From positions 1 to 60,819 of the forward strand of contig QHVM01000058.1 of NCBI GenBank assembly GCA_003223555.1: a stretch of 60,819 nucleotides of DNA. The letters run 5' to 3'. The position numbers and the translations under genes were made by a program. Below the pieces are notes generated by a model, which saw only the letters and a list, made by a program, of their open reading frames with translations, ran no database searches and was not told where the DNA came from. Below, piece by piece: positions 35,038 to 42,083 of the stretch. This stretch comes from Acidobacteriota bacterium. Its GTDB lineage: Bacteria; Acidobacteriota; Vicinamibacteria; Fen-336. Each line of letters begins with the position of its first letter. Within the stretch, counting starts at the first letter, position 1.

Positions 35038-35558
35038 GGGCGCCCACCATCGCCCTGCTGATGGCCCTGCTTTCGTCCGCGTGCGGCTATGCGCTGGTCG
35101 GCAAGGGCACCGTCGTCGACCCCACGATCAAGCGCATCGGGGTCCCGCTCTTCCGGGACGCCAGCGGCAAGCCGGGCCTCGACCAGAAGGTGACCCAGAA
35201 GGTCATCGAGGAGCTGCTGAAGCGCGGCCGCTTCGACGTGGTGCAGGAGGCCACCGGCGTCGACGCGCTCATCGAGGGCGAGATCACGGCCTACACGCCG
35301 CACCTGGTGGGGGTCGGCGAGCAGTCGACCGGCCGGAGCCAGGCCAACCGCTACGAGGTGACGCTCACCGCCCGCGTCAGGTACTCCAAGGTCGGCGCCA
35401 AGGAGCCGATCTGGGCCAACGACGCCTTCACGTTCCGCGACGAGTACGACGTGGGCGACAACCCGCAGGCGTTCTTCGACCGCGAAGACCAGGCCGTCGA
35501 CCGCCTCGCCACCTCGTTCGCCCGGAGCCTGGTGGCGGCGATGCTTGAAGCCTTTTAA
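35034..35558 (+). CDS. lptE: LPS-assembly lipoprotein LptE
   Basis: LptE plugs the LptD barrel that delivers LPS to the outer leaflet. The 174-residue protein starts at ATG 35034, overlapping the real leuS stop (ATGA). It has a lipoprotein signal, IALLMALLSSACGYALVGKG, with lipidated Cys at residue 17-18, and the family patterns IKRIGVPLFRDASGKPGLDQ and ANDAFTFRDEYDV followed by the C-terminal RLATSFARSLVAAML helix. leuS-lptE-holA is the conserved order. Confidence 0.9.
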   Translation: MRAPTIALLMALLSSACGYALVGKGTVVDPTIKRIGVPLFRDASGKPGLDQKVTQKVIEELLKRGRFDVVQEATGVDALIEGEITAYTPHLVGVGEQSTGRSQANRYEVTLTARVRYSKVGAKEPIWANDAFTFRDEYDVGDNPQAFFDREDQAVDRLATSFARSLVAAMLEAF

Positions 35559-35592
35559 AACGCAGGGATCGCAGAGGGCGCAGAGAAAAAAG
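35559..35592. repeat. CGCAGAG-type repeat, copy 5
   Basis: Units AACGCAGGGATCGCAGAGGG and CGCAGAGAAAAAAG lie in the 36-bp lptE-holA gap, so the repeat is inside an operon and just before the holA start. Confidence 0.7.
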
Positions 35593-35594
35593 AA

Positions 35595-36545
35595 GTGAAA
35601 GCGGCAGGAGGCGTCTATGCGGTGGTGGGGGGGAAGGCGTTCGACTCCTTCCTGGCGGACCAGGCGGTCGAGAAGATCGTCGCGGCCGCGATCGGAGACG
35701 ATCGCGGCGACGCCCTCGAGGTCCTGCGCGGTGACGAGACGGGCTGGGCGCGCGTGGTCGAAGCCGCCCGCACCGGCTCGCTGTTCGCGCCCCGTCGGGC
35801 GGTCGTCGTCCGGGGAGCCGAGGCGCTGAAGGGCGAGGGCGCCGAGATGGCCGACAAGCGGCGCGCGATCTGGAAGACGATCCTCGACCGGGCGGCAGTG
35901 GTGCTGGCCGAGCCGATGAAGGAGGCGGCCCTGCGCCGACACGTGACCGAAGAGGTCCGCCGGCGGAAGCTGCTTGTCACCCAGGACGGCATCGCGGAGC
36001 TGGTGGAGCGGGTGGGCCCGGACCTGCGGCGCCTGATGGGAGAGTTGGAGAAGCTGGAGGCCTTCGCCGAGGGCGGCCGGAACCTCACCGCCGAGGAGGT
36101 GGCCGCGGTGCTGGGGCGGGGCCGGGCGCGGCCGCTCTACAAGCTGGGTGACGCGGTGGCCATGCGGCAGGCCGGCCGGGCGCTCGGCTTCATGGAGGAG
36201 CTGCTCGAGGAAGGGGAGGATGCGCTGCGCATCCTGGGGACTCTCCACCGCTCGCTGCGCCAGGTCCGCGGCGCCCTCGGTCTGCAGGCCGCCCGGGCGA
36301 CCCGGGAGCAGATGCTGGCGGCGCTCCGCCTCAACGGGCCGTTCGCGTTCAAGCTGAACGGCCTGCTCGACGCCGCGGGGGGCTGGTCCGACGAAGAGCT
36401 GGCCGGAGCGCTGGCGGCGTTGGAGCGGGCCGACGGGCGCCTGAAATCAGGCGCGGAGCCGCGCTCGACGCTGGCCGCCGCGTTGCTGGAGGGCTGCGGG
36501 CCGAAGAAGGAAGGGGCTAGGTCCGCGGGGCGGACACGGCGTTGA
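35595..36545 (+). CDS. holA: DNA polymerase III delta subunit HolA
   Basis: HolA opens the sliding clamp during loading. The 316-residue protein has the AAA+-like fold with GGKAFDSFLADQAVEKIVAA, the interaction region SLFAPRRAVVVRGAEAL and the LVERVGPDLRRLMGELEKLE motif, then the C-terminal collar domain. The start is GTG 35595 in the shadow of a CGCAGAG repeat. Its 3' end overlaps the convergent rpsT gene by 29 bp. Confidence 0.9.
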   Translation: MKAAGGVYAVVGGKAFDSFLADQAVEKIVAAAIGDDRGDALEVLRGDETGWARVVEAARTGSLFAPRRAVVVRGAEALKGEGAEMADKRRAIWKTILDRAAVVLAEPMKEAALRRHVTEEVRRRKLLVTQDGIAELVERVGPDLRRLMGELEKLEAFAEGGRNLTAEEVAAVLGRGRARPLYKLGDAVAMRQAGRALGFMEELLEEGEDALRILGTLHRSLRQVRGALGLQAARATREQMLAALRLNGPFAFKLNGLLDAAGGWSDEELAGALAALERADGRLKSGAEPRSTLAAALLEGCGPKKEGARSAGRTRR

Positions 36546-36792
36546 GCCGGCGCGAGAGCCGGCTCTTGTACCGGGCGGCGGCGTTGTCGTGGATGACGCC
36601 CTTCCGGGCCGCGCGGTCGATCTCACCGGCCGTCTCGTCGAGGAGCTTGCGGGCCTCATCGGTCTTGCCCGCGCCGAGGGCTGCGCGCAGCCGCTTGATC
36701 TGGCTCTTGAGCCGGGAAAGGCTGCGGCGGTTGCGTTCCCGGTGCCTGAGGCTCTGCCTCATCTGCTTCAGGGCCGAGGCGTGTTTGGCCAA
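36517..36792 (-). CDS. rpsT: 30S ribosomal protein S20
   Basis: The 91-residue basic protein begins at TTG 36792 (AKHASALKQMRQSLRHRERN), which matches the normal S20 start; a GGAGG site lies 8-12 bp upstream. The family C-terminus GVIHDNAAARYKSRLSRRLN is clear. An upstream in-frame extension to 36819 is unlikely. Convergent overlap with holA is common for this pair. Confidence 0.95.
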   Translation of the reverse strand: MAKHASALKQMRQSLRHRERNRRSLSRLKSQIKRLRAALGAGKTDEARKLLDETAGEIDRAARKGVIHDNAAARYKSRLSRRLNAVSAPRT

Positions 36793-36837
36793 TGACGTCC
36801 CTCCTCCAAAAGACGGCAAAACAGGAGCTTAGCGGAT

Positions 36838-38457
36838 TTGGCGGACCCGGTCAAGAGAGGGGAAACGACCCCCGAGCGGGGTCCCGCCCGGGGGCTCGTG
36901 CGCAGCACGGGCCTCATCTCCGGCCTCATCTTCCTCTCCCGCCTCCTCGGCGTCGTGCGGGAGACGGTCTTCGCCGCGCTGCTCGGGGCGGGCGTCTATG
37001 CCGACGCCTTCCAGGCCGCCTTCCGGATCCCCAACCTGCTGCGCGACCTCTTCGCGGAAGGCGCGCTGTCGGCCGCGTTCATCCCGACCTACGCGCGCGC
37101 GCTGGCCGAAGGAGGACCCGATCGCGCCTACCGGCTCGGCAGCCGGCTGATGACGGCGCTCGCGGTCCTGCTGGGCGCCCTCGTGGTGCTGGGCTTCGTC
37201 TTCGCCGGACCCCTGGTGCGTGCGCTGGCGCCCGGCTTCGGCCAGGTGCCCGGCAAGACGGAAGCGACCGTCCAGCTCACGCGCGTCATGCTGCCCTTCC
37301 TTCCCCTGGTCTCCTTCGCGGCGGTGGCCATGGGCATCCTCAACGCGCACGAGCGCTACGGCACGCCGGCGTTCGCGCCCGCCGTCTTCAACCTGGTGAC
37401 CATCGTCTGGGCGGGAGGGCTGTGGGCGCTCGGCTTCCCGCCGGCGAAGGTGGCGCTGGGATGGGCGGTCGGCACGCTCTTCGGCGGCCTGGCGCAGTTC
37501 CTCATCCAGGTTCCGGGGCTGTGGAGGGTGGGCTGGCGCCCGCGTCCCGAGTGGGGCCCGTCCGATCCCGACCTCCGGGCCGTCGCGTCCCTCATGGCCC
37601 CGGCCACGGTCGGCCTGGCCGCCGTGCAGGTGAACATCTTCGTCGGGACCAACTTCGCTTCCCACGAAGCCGGCGCGGTGGCCTGGCTGCAATACGCCTT
37701 CCGCATCCTCTACCTGCCCATCGGCATCTTCGGGGTCGCGGTGGGGACGGTGGCCACGACGGGCCTGGCCCGCCGGGCCGCGGCGGACGACATGGAAGGC
37801 GTGCGCGACACCGTGCGGCGATCGCTGCGCTTCCTGTGCTACCTCACGCTGCCGGCCACTGCCGGCCTGATGGCCCTGAGCGTGCCGGTGGTCCGCCTCC
37901 TCTTCGAGCGCGGCAAGTTCCACGCCGGCGACACGCAGGCCACCGCGGCGGCCCTGGTGCTGTACTCGACCGGCCTCGTGTTCTACACCGGCGTGAAGGT
38001 CCTGGCCCCCGCCTTCTATGCGCTGGGCCGCCCGCGCGTACCGCTCCTGGCCAGCGCGGGCGCGGTCGCCACCAACCTGATCGTGATATTGACGCTGCAC
38101 GGGCGGCTGGGCTATCGCGCCATCGCGCTCGGCACCGCGCTCGGCTCCGTCATGAACGCCGCGGTGCTCGTGGCCGTGTTCGAGTCGCGGGTCGGGGGCC
38201 TGCTGCGGGCGCTCCGCTCGTCCGCGATCGTCAAGATGACCGCGGCGGCGGCGATCATGGCGCCCTTCGCGTGGTGCGCGGCGCGCCTTCTAGAAAGCCA
38301 TGTGGGTGCGCACGGCCTTCACGCCCAGCTCGTCACGGGCCTGCTTCCGGTGTGCCTCGGCGGCACGGCGTATCTCGCCTTCACGGGCCTGCTCCAGGTG
38401 CCGGAGGCGGGCCTGCTGCTCGGCCTCCTGCGTCGCGGCGCCAGACTCAAGCCCTAG
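36838..38457 (+). CDS. murJ: Lipid II flippase MurJ
   Basis: MurJ moves lipid II across the inner membrane for peptidoglycan synthesis. The 539-residue MOP-superfamily protein has about 14 membrane helices, with the family start STGLISGLIFLSRLLGVVRE, FQAAFRIPNLLRDLFAEGAL, SAAFIPTYARAL and the RRSLRFLCYLTLPATAGLMA region. TTG 36838 follows an AGGAG site. It is divergent from rpsT. Confidence 0.95.
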   Translation: MADPVKRGETTPERGPARGLVRSTGLISGLIFLSRLLGVVRETVFAALLGAGVYADAFQAAFRIPNLLRDLFAEGALSAAFIPTYARALAEGGPDRAYRLGSRLMTALAVLLGALVVLGFVFAGPLVRALAPGFGQVPGKTEATVQLTRVMLPFLPLVSFAAVAMGILNAHERYGTPAFAPAVFNLVTIVWAGGLWALGFPPAKVALGWAVGTLFGGLAQFLIQVPGLWRVGWRPRPEWGPSDPDLRAVASLMAPATVGLAAVQVNIFVGTNFASHEAGAVAWLQYAFRILYLPIGIFGVAVGTVATTGLARRAAADDMEGVRDTVRRSLRFLCYLTLPATAGLMALSVPVVRLLFERGKFHAGDTQATAAALVLYSTGLVFYTGVKVLAPAFYALGRPRVPLLASAGAVATNLIVILTLHGRLGYRAIALGTALGSVMNAAVLVAVFESRVGGLLRALRSSAIVKMTAAAAIMAPFAWCAARLLESHVGAHGLHAQLVTGLLPVCLGGTAYLAFTGLLQVPEAGLLLGLLRRGARLKP

Positions 38458-38471
38458 ACATCTCCGCGACT

Positions 38472-38495
38472 GGCACCACAAAGTATTGTGGCGCC
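38472..38495. terminator. Hairpin between murJ and the outer-membrane protein gene
   Basis: GGCACCACAA (38472-38481) pairs with TTGTGGCGCC (38486-38495), nine of ten bases, around an AGTA loop. It lies 14 bp after the murJ stop. There is no T-run, so terminator function is possible only. Confidence 0.4.
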
Positions 38496-38565
38496 GGACG
38501 GTTTCGTGCTACCTTTCGCCGAATCGTCCCGCCCGAGGGAAAGCGGGCGTCAGGAGGGCCGCCGA

Positions 38566-39369
38566 ATGAACAGACCCACGCAGGCCTGCGCCGCCGTCTT
38601 CGTCCTGGCCCTCCCCGCGGGGGCCTTCGCCCAGATCCGGTCCACCTCCCCCGGACGCGAAGGACTGCCCAGCCAGGAGCGCTACGGGCTGCGGCTGGAG
38701 TATCGGGAGTTCCTGCCCGACCTCACGGGCACGATGCAGAAGGGCTCGCGCGACGGGGACGGCACGATCATCGACGTGAACGACGACCTCGCCCTCGAGA
38801 AGAAGCGCACCTTCGAAGCACGGGGCGCCATCCAGTTCCACGCCGGGCAGAAGATCCGCGGGTCGTACACCCGGCTCAACTACCACGGCGACACGACGCC
38901 CACCCAGACCTTCAACTTCGGGGCGAGCCGGTTCTTCCGCGACAACCGGGTCGTCTCGACCGTGAAGGGCGCCTATTACTCGGCCGACATCGAGTGGGAC
39001 TTCGTCAAGGGCCCGGGCGGCTTCCTGGGCGGCCTGGTCGGCGCGCGGATGCTCGACGTCGACCGGGTGCTGGTCTCGCCCGTGGACGGGCAGCGCGAGG
39101 AGGACACGCTCCGGCAGCCTCTGCCGGTCGTCGGGGTGGTCGGCCGGGCCTATGCCGGCCGGCTGAGCGTCGAGGGAGAATTCGCCGGCTTCAGCTTCGG
39201 GGACCGCGGCAGCGTCTACGAGTTCGACAGCGGAGCGCACTTCCACCTCTCCGACCGGCTGGCCGTCCAGGCCGGCTACCGGGTGGTCTCGGCCAAGCCG
39301 AAGGACGGCTCCAACCTGGTGAACTTCCGGCTGGGCGGATGGCACTTCGGAGTCGAGCTGAGTCTTTAA
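38566..39369 (+). CDS. Predicted outer-membrane beta-barrel protein
   Basis: The 267-residue protein has a signal peptide (AAVFVLALPAGAFAQ) and alternating amphipathic strands such as IRGSYTRLNYHGDTTP, FNFGASRFFRDNR and VVSTVKGAYYSADIEWDF. It ends GWHFGVELSL with the hydrophobic C-terminal pattern of barrel proteins. No functional family is recognised. AGGAGG lies 9 bp before ATG 38566. It could be a small pore or a lipid-exposed barrel such as OmpW- or PagP-like types, but motifs for these are lacking. Confidence 0.7.
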   Translation: MNRPTQACAAVFVLALPAGAFAQIRSTSPGREGLPSQERYGLRLEYREFLPDLTGTMQKGSRDGDGTIIDVNDDLALEKKRTFEARGAIQFHAGQKIRGSYTRLNYHGDTTPTQTFNFGASRFFRDNRVVSTVKGAYYSADIEWDFVKGPGGFLGGLVGARMLDVDRVLVSPVDGQREEDTLRQPLPVVGVVGRAYAGRLSVEGEFAGFSFGDRGSVYEFDSGAHFHLSDRLAVQAGYRVVSAKPKDGSNLVNFRLGGWHFGVELSL

Positions 39370-39370
39370 G

Positions 39371-39438
39371 CCGGATGCGGCGCGCTGCGTAAACCGAATG
39401 CGGCGCGCTGGGTGAACCGAATGCGGCGCGCTGCGCTG
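39371..39438. repeat. Triplicated 23-bp repeat before xerD
   Basis: Copies of CCGAATGCGGCGCGCTG start at 39371, 39394 and 39417 with an exact 23-bp period. The same AATGCGGCG word occurs again inside the first codons of the recombinase gene at 39550. Confidence 0.75.
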
Positions 39439-39539
39439 CGCACGAGGCTTCATCAATGGGCGCTCGCGGGAGTGAATCCCGCTTCGCGCCGTGACGGAGG
39501 AGATGCTCCGCTCCGCGCGCCGGACGCTCGGGCCGCGAC

Positions 39540-40478
39540 ATGAAGACAAATGCGGCGCTCCGTTCCGCGCGCCGGACGCTCGCGCAGGGTGACCCTCTGA
39601 TCATCGAAGATTATCTCGACCACCTGCGGGTCGAGCGCGGGCTGGCCGAGAACTCCCTCCTCGCCTACGGCCACGATCTCTCCCGCCTCGCCGCCTACGC
39701 TCGCGCCCGGCGCAAGGACGTGCTCGCGCTGCGGCAGCGCGACCTGACGGACTTCTTCGCGCGGCTGCGGGAAGAGGGGCTCTCCGCCCGCTCGGTGGCC
39801 CGCGCCGTCCACGCGCTGCGGGGGATGTACCGGTTCGCGGTGCGGGAGGACCGCCTGGCCGCCGACCCCATGGAGAACCTGACCGCGCCCCACGCGTTCC
39901 ACGCGCTGCCGCGGTACCTGACCACGGCCCAGGTCGACGCGCTGCTGGCCGCCCCCGACGTGGCCACGCCGCTCGGGGTGCGTGACCGCGCCATTCTCGA
40001 GGTGCTGTACGCCACCGGCCTGCGCGTTTCGGAGCTCATCGGCCTCAAGCCGGAGGAGGTCGACCTGCAGGTGGGACTGCTGCGGTGCTTCGGGAAGGGA
40101 CGCAAGGAGCGCCTGGTGCCGCTCGGCCGGACGGCGCGGAAGTGGGTGCAGCGCTACCTGGACGAGGTGAGAGGCGCCCTCGGGAGGAAGCGGCCTCCGG
40201 GAGCGGAGCTGTTCCTCAACAACCGCGGCGGCCGGCTCTCGCGGATGGGGCTGTGGGGGATCGTGCGGCGCCACGCGGTCGCGGCCGGTGTCGAGCGCAC
40301 GCTGACCCCGCACGTGCTGCGGCATTCCTTCGCGACGCACCTGCTCGAGCGCGGCGCCGATCTGCGCGCGCTGCAGGCCATGCTCGGGCACGCCGACATC
40401 TCGACCACCCAGATCTATACCCACGTCACCCGCGAGCGCCTCCGCAAGGTGTACGACCAATACCACCCCCGTGCATAG
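39540..40478 (+). CDS. xerD: Tyrosine recombinase XerD/XerC family
   Basis: XerC/D resolve chromosome dimers at dif. The 312-residue protein has the N-terminal SAM-like domain (YLDHLRVERGLAENSLLAYG), catalytic Arg in ATGLRVSELIGL, Lys in GKGRKERLVPLG, the HVLRHSFATHLLERG box, the GHADISTTQIYTHV box and nucleophile Tyr. Its first 17 codons (39540 to about 39590) are made of dispersed-repeat sequence, and the conserved part begins at DPLIIEDYL, so the start codon was apparently supplied by the repeat. The last codons (DQYHPRA) are duplicated downstream at 40567-40590. XerD is likelier than XerC, but not certain. Confidence 0.88.
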   Translation: MKTNAALRSARRTLAQGDPLIIEDYLDHLRVERGLAENSLLAYGHDLSRLAAYARARRKDVLALRQRDLTDFFARLREEGLSARSVARAVHALRGMYRFAVREDRLAADPMENLTAPHAFHALPRYLTTAQVDALLAAPDVATPLGVRDRAILEVLYATGLRVSELIGLKPEEVDLQVGLLRCFGKGRKERLVPLGRTARKWVQRYLDEVRGALGRKRPPGAELFLNNRGGRLSRMGLWGIVRRHAVAAGVERTLTPHVLRHSFATHLLERGADLRALQAMLGHADISTTQIYTHVTRERLRKVYDQYHPRA

Positions 40479-40590
40479 CAACGGCTGCGAGCGGAGCGGG
40501 ATTCACTCCCGCGTAGCGAGCGGGGGTTCAAGGGGGCGCGCCGCTAGCGCCCCCTTGCTCACTGATGACCAATACCACCCCCGCGCGTAG
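40455..40590. repeat. Direct duplication of the xerD 3' end flanking a REP-like element
   Basis: GACCAATACCACCCCCG at 40455-40471 (xerD end) recurs exactly at 40567-40583, and the next seven bases (TGCATAG versus CGCGTAG) are alike, so both copies encode DQYHPRA and a stop. The offset is 112 bp. Between them lies the inverted REP-like element. Confidence 0.85.
40484..40566 (-). repeat. REP-like two-hairpin element, inverted copy
   Basis: Read on the minus strand it gives GAGCAAGGGGGCGCTAGCGG, then CGCGCCCCCTTGAACCCCCG, then GCGGGAGTGAATCCCGCTCC, closely matching the tandem units at 23835-24018 including the downstream GCTCGCAGC. It carries the same two hairpins. Confidence 0.8.
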
Positions 40591-40665
40591 CCAGCCAGGC
40601 GCTGCTCTTCAACGCCAAGGCCGCACCGGCCGGCCTTTCACCGGCGCGGGACGCTTGCAAGGGAA

Positions 40666-40742
40666 GGCGCGAGCGTCGTGCGGAGCGCGCGACTCGTTGA
40701 TGGACCCGATCAGGACGGAGCGCGCGGGCACGACCTCGCGCC
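40666..40742. repeat. MITE-like palindromic repeat, copy B
   Basis: A 77-bp element with imperfect terminal inverted repeats (GGCGCGAGCGTCGTGC and GCACGACCTCGCGCC) around the core CTCGTTGATGGACCCGATCA. It matches copy C at 49612-49685 in inverse orientation over nearly its whole length. It fills much of the 375-bp xerD-metK gap, which has no gene. Confidence 0.85.
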
Positions 40743-40778
40743 ATGCCAGGAGCGTCCCGCGACCGTGTCACTCCATCA

Positions 40779-40808
40779 TTGACCCTCGACGCGGGCGGGT
40801 GATAACCT
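40779..40808 (+). promoter_or_regulatory. Probable promoter of metK
   Basis: TTGACC (40779-40784) is followed by GATAACCT (40801-40808); -10 candidates give 16-18-bp spacing. The leader to ATG 40854 is under 45 nt, too short for a SAM riboswitch; it includes the small palindrome CTCCCGGGAG. Confidence 0.55.
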
Positions 40809-40853
40809 CCCGTTCTTACGGCGACCGCACCCTCCCGGGAGGCGAAGTCAGGA

Positions 40854-42005
40854 ATGGCAAAGAACGGCCGGCATCTCTTCACGTCCGAGTCGGTGACCGA
40901 GGGACACCCCGACAAGATCGCGGACCAGATCTCCGACGCCGTGCTCGACGCCCTCCTCGAGCAGGACGCCACCAGCCGGGTGGCGTGCGAGACGGTCGTG
41001 ACGACCGGACTGGCCTTCATCGCGGGGGAGATCACGAGCCGGGCCTACGCGGACCTGCCCGCGATCGTGCGCGACACGATCAAGGGCGTGGGCTACACGC
41101 GGGCCAAGTACGGCTTCGACTACGAGACCTGCGCCGTGATCTCCGCCATCCACGAACAGTCGCCCGACATCGCGATGGGGGTCGACCCCGGGGGGGCGGG
41201 GGACCAGGGGCTGATGTTCGGCTACGCGTGCAACGAGACCGAAGAGCTGATGCCGCTTCCCATCATGCTCGCCCACAAGCTGACCCGCCGGCTGACCCAG
41301 GTCCGCAAGGAGGAGATCCTCGACTACCTGCGCCCCGACGGAAAGAGCCAGGTGACGGTCGAGTACGACGGCGAGCGGCCCGCGCGCGTCGAGGCCGTCA
41401 TCATCTCCGCCCAGCACTCCAGCCTGGTGAAGATCGAGACGATCCGCGAGGACATCCTGGAGAAGGTGATCCACGCCGTCATCCCTTCGAGCCTGCTGGA
41501 CTCGAAGACGAAGTACTTCATCAATCCCACCGGGCGCTTCGTGGTCGGCGGCCCCCAGGGCGACTGCGGGCTCACGGGCCGGAAGATCATCGTGGACACC
41601 TACGGCGGGGTGGGCAGCCACGGCGGGGGCGCGTTCTCGGGCAAGGACCCCACGAAGGTGGACCGCTCGGCCTCCTACATGGCCCGCCACGTGGCCAAGA
41701 ACATCGTGGCCGCCGGCCTGGCCGACCGGCTGGAGCTGCAGATCGCCTATGCCATCGGGGTCCCGGATCCCGTCTCGGTCATGACCGACACCATGGGCAC
41801 GGGCAAGGTGGACGAGGCGCGCCTCGTCGAGGCCATCCGCGAGATCTTCCCCCTCACCCCCAAGGGCATCATCGAGTACTTGAACCTGCGCCGCCCGATC
41901 TACAAGAAGACCGCCGCCTACGGCCACTTCGGCCGGTCCGAGCCCGAGTTCACCTGGGAGCGCGCCGACAAGGTCGAGGCCCTGCGCGGCTTCGTGAGAC
42001 GCTGA
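40854..42005 (+). CDS. metK: S-adenosylmethionine synthetase MetK
   Basis: MetK makes SAM from methionine and ATP. The 383-residue protein shows [20 protein letters not shown], the P-loop [33 protein letters not shown] and [23 protein letters not shown] 40854 follows a GGAGG and AGGA stretch. With the ahcY unit at 47151-49600 it makes up most of the SAM cycle in this window. Confidence 0.96.
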   Translation: MAKNGRHLFTSESVTEGHPDKIADQISDAVLDALLEQDATSRVACETVVTTGLAFIAGEITSRAYADLPAIVRDTIKGVGYTRAKYGFDYETCAVISAIHEQSPDIAMGVDPGGAGDQGLMFGYACNETEELMPLPIMLAHKLTRRLTQVRKEEILDYLRPDGKSQVTVEYDGERPARVEAVIISAQHSSLVKIETIREDILEKVIHAVIPSSLLDSKTKYFINPTGRFVVGGPQGDCGLTGRKIIVDTYGGVGSHGGGAFSGKDPTKVDRSASYMARHVAKNIVAAGLADRLELQIAYAIGVPDPVSVMTDTMGTGKVDEARLVEAIREIFPLTPKGIIEYLNLRRPIYKKTAAYGHFGRSEPEFTWERADKVEALRGFVRR

Positions 42006-42083
42006 GTCGAGCCTGACGTCCGGGCGAGCGAAGGGGAGCATTTCCTCCGCTGCGCGAAGCGGGATCCACTCCCGCCAGCGCGT

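Noticed and set aside
32547-35558. A LeuS-LptE fusion protein
   Set aside because: The unbroken frame exists only because of the leuS frameshift near 34960. The correct LeuS end and its stop at 35035-35037 are present in the next frame, overlapping the lptE ATG.
32550-36248. A 1,232-codon open frame on the minus strand opposite leuS-lptE-holA
   Set aside because: It mirrors real genes codon for codon, has no recognisable domain, and such shadows are expected at this GC content. Similar minus-strand frames at 7347-9656, 10070-12142 and 20417-22645 were dropped for the same reason.
40801-40853. SAM riboswitch before metK
   Set aside because: The predicted leader is under 45 nt and lacks any SAM-riboswitch core.
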